Below, in pieces: positions 5,343 through 5,821 of a stretch of DNA of 5,821 bases. The notes under the pieces were generated by a model. That model did not search any database and was not told the origin of the DNA. It worked only from the letters and a program-made list of their open reading frames with translations. The position numbers were made by a program, and so were the translations under genes. Source of the DNA: Actinomycetota bacterium. Its GTDB lineage: Bacteria; Actinomycetota; Acidimicrobiia; Acidimicrobiales; Ilumatobacteraceae. How positions within the stretch are numbered: position 1 is the stretch's first letter; each line of letters starts with the position of its first letter. Location of the stretch: contig SXPW01000106.1 in assembly GCA_005793785.1 (NCBI GenBank), positions 1 to 5,821 on the forward strand, given 5' to 3'.

Positions 5343-5804
5343 CTAGACGCGCGCGGAGATGGAGACGTCCGTCGGCGATGGCGCGCAGCACATTTCCGGC
5401 TGTTGCGCGTCCGTCGAAGACTTCGGAGTGTTCTTCATCTGTTCTGCATCTGCGAGCACGGTGTAGACCTCGAACTTGTGGTCCCCACCCTCGACCCAGA
5501 ACTTGTCCTGCACCGCATAGCAACAGGTGGTCTCACCCTCGACGAACGTCGGAAGCCCCACGTTCGTCACACGGGCGTGCTCGGAGCGAACCTCGTCGAC
5601 CGACTGCACCTCGACACCGAGATGGTTGATCGAGTCGTCCGCACCTGGGTTCTCGATCAGTACGAGTTTGAGCGGGGGATTGCTGATGGCGAAATTTGCG
5701 TAGCCCGGACGTATCTTGGCCGGCGCCACTCCGAAGAGTTTCGTGTAGTGGGCGATTGCGGTGTCGAGGTGGTCGACGTTGAGGGCAAGTTGCAGACGGG
5801 ACAT
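5343..5804 (-). CDS. arsI: CadI/ArsI-family VOC metalloenzyme (cadmium-induced protein / organoarsenical C-As lyase)
   Basis: This is a 153-residue protein of the vicinal oxygen chelate (glyoxalase/dioxygenase) fold. It closely resembles what I recall of mycobacterial CadI and actinobacterial ArsI: MSRLQLALNV, RPGYANFAI (32-40), PPLKLVLIE (43-51), NHLGVEV (60-66) and TTCCYAVQDKFWV (92-104). ArsI uses Fe(II) and O2 to break the C-As bond of trivalent organoarsenicals such as methylarsenite. Expected metal ligands are Q5, H61 and E112, and the vicinal pair C94-C95 matches the arsenical-binding cysteines. A second CC pair (139-140) lies in the C-terminal tail, as in CadI. ATG 5804 fits the family start. 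TAAGGTGA just upstream offers both a -10 (TAAGGT) and a Shine-Dalgarno (AGGTGA). The MFS gene follows after 18 bp. The symbol is a family label; cadmium binding versus C-As lyase activity cannot be settled from sequence. Confidence 0.88.
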   Translation of the reverse strand: MSRLQLALNVDHLDTAIAHYTKLFGVAPAKIRPGYANFAISNPPLKLVLIENPGADDSINHLGVEVQSVDEVRSEHARVTNVGLPTFVEGETTCCYAVQDKFWVEGGDHKFEVYTVLADAEQMKNTPKSSTDAQQPEMCCAPSPTDVSISARV

Positions 5805-5810
5805 GTCGTC

Positions 5811-5816
5811 ACCTTA
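5811..5816 (-). promoter_or_regulatory. Candidate -10 (TAAGGT) or Shine-Dalgarno ahead of the CadI/ArsI gene
   Basis: Read on the minus strand, TAAGGT is followed by GACGAC and then the ATG at 5804. It fits TANNNT with the 6-nt distance seen at two other genes in the window. The overlapping AGGTGA also matches the 16S anti-Shine-Dalgarno well, at an acceptable distance. The two readings exclude each other as the main signal, and the window ends too soon upstream to look for a -35 or a metalloregulator operator. Confidence 0.38.
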
Positions 5817-5821
5817 CCGAC

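Noticed and set aside
1..5821. Defence island, toxin-antitoxin pair, phage, CRISPR or biosynthetic cluster
   Set aside because: No nuclease, methylase-restriction, integrase, transposase, repeat array or paired small toxin genes were seen; the genes are metabolic, RNA-modifying or metal-related.

Overview
The window reads as a chromosomal segment from a high-GC (roughly 60% by eye) actinobacterium. The best guess is the class Acidimicrobiia, for example an Ilumatobacter-like lineage. The reasons are the actinobacterial style of the crotonase, Rpe and CadI/ArsI proteins, the frequent GTG starts, and start codons that sit a few bases behind TANNNT -10 hexamers, as expected for leaderless mRNAs. 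The taxonomic call rests on recollection of protein families, not on a search. Coding density is very high and no stretch over 300 bases lacks a gene.

Layout. (1) The left edge, bases 1-190 on the minus strand, holds a 37-residue single-helix membrane microprotein that overlaps (ATGA) the start of a gene running off the window. (2) Divergent from it, plus strand 208-984, is a crotonase-superfamily acyl-CoA enzyme. Its active site looks more like the PaaG-type isomerase branch than a classical hydratase. It is followed with no gap by a secreted or membrane-anchored protein of unknown function (to 1628) whose start codon is abnormal. (3) Minus strand 1606-2289 is ribulose-phosphate 3-epimerase (rpe), whose 3' end overlaps the membrane-protein gene by 23 bp. 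(4) Divergent from rpe, only 27 bp away, is a TrmA/RlmC/RlmD-type 5-methyluridine RNA methyltransferase with a predicted 4Fe-4S cluster (2317-3537). A DUF4287/DUF1801-like protein follows (3570-4127). (5) Minus strand 5804-4146 is a two-gene unit: a CadI/ArsI-family VOC metalloenzyme, then a 12-helix MFS transporter 18 bp downstream. This is the only obviously accessory, stress-type function here.

How they work together. Most of the window is ordinary metabolism and RNA modification, not one system. The two functional pairs suggested by spacing are crotonase plus membrane protein, and ArsI/CadI plus MFS, the latter plausibly detoxifying an organoarsenical or thiophilic metal. The most interesting layer is regulatory: very short divergent spacers (17 and 27 bp) appear to hold overlapping bidirectional -10 elements driving leaderless mRNAs, and the same TANNNT-6 nt-start layout recurs at three genes. 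I saw no RNA genes, IS elements, CRISPR arrays, attachment sites or convincing intrinsic terminators.
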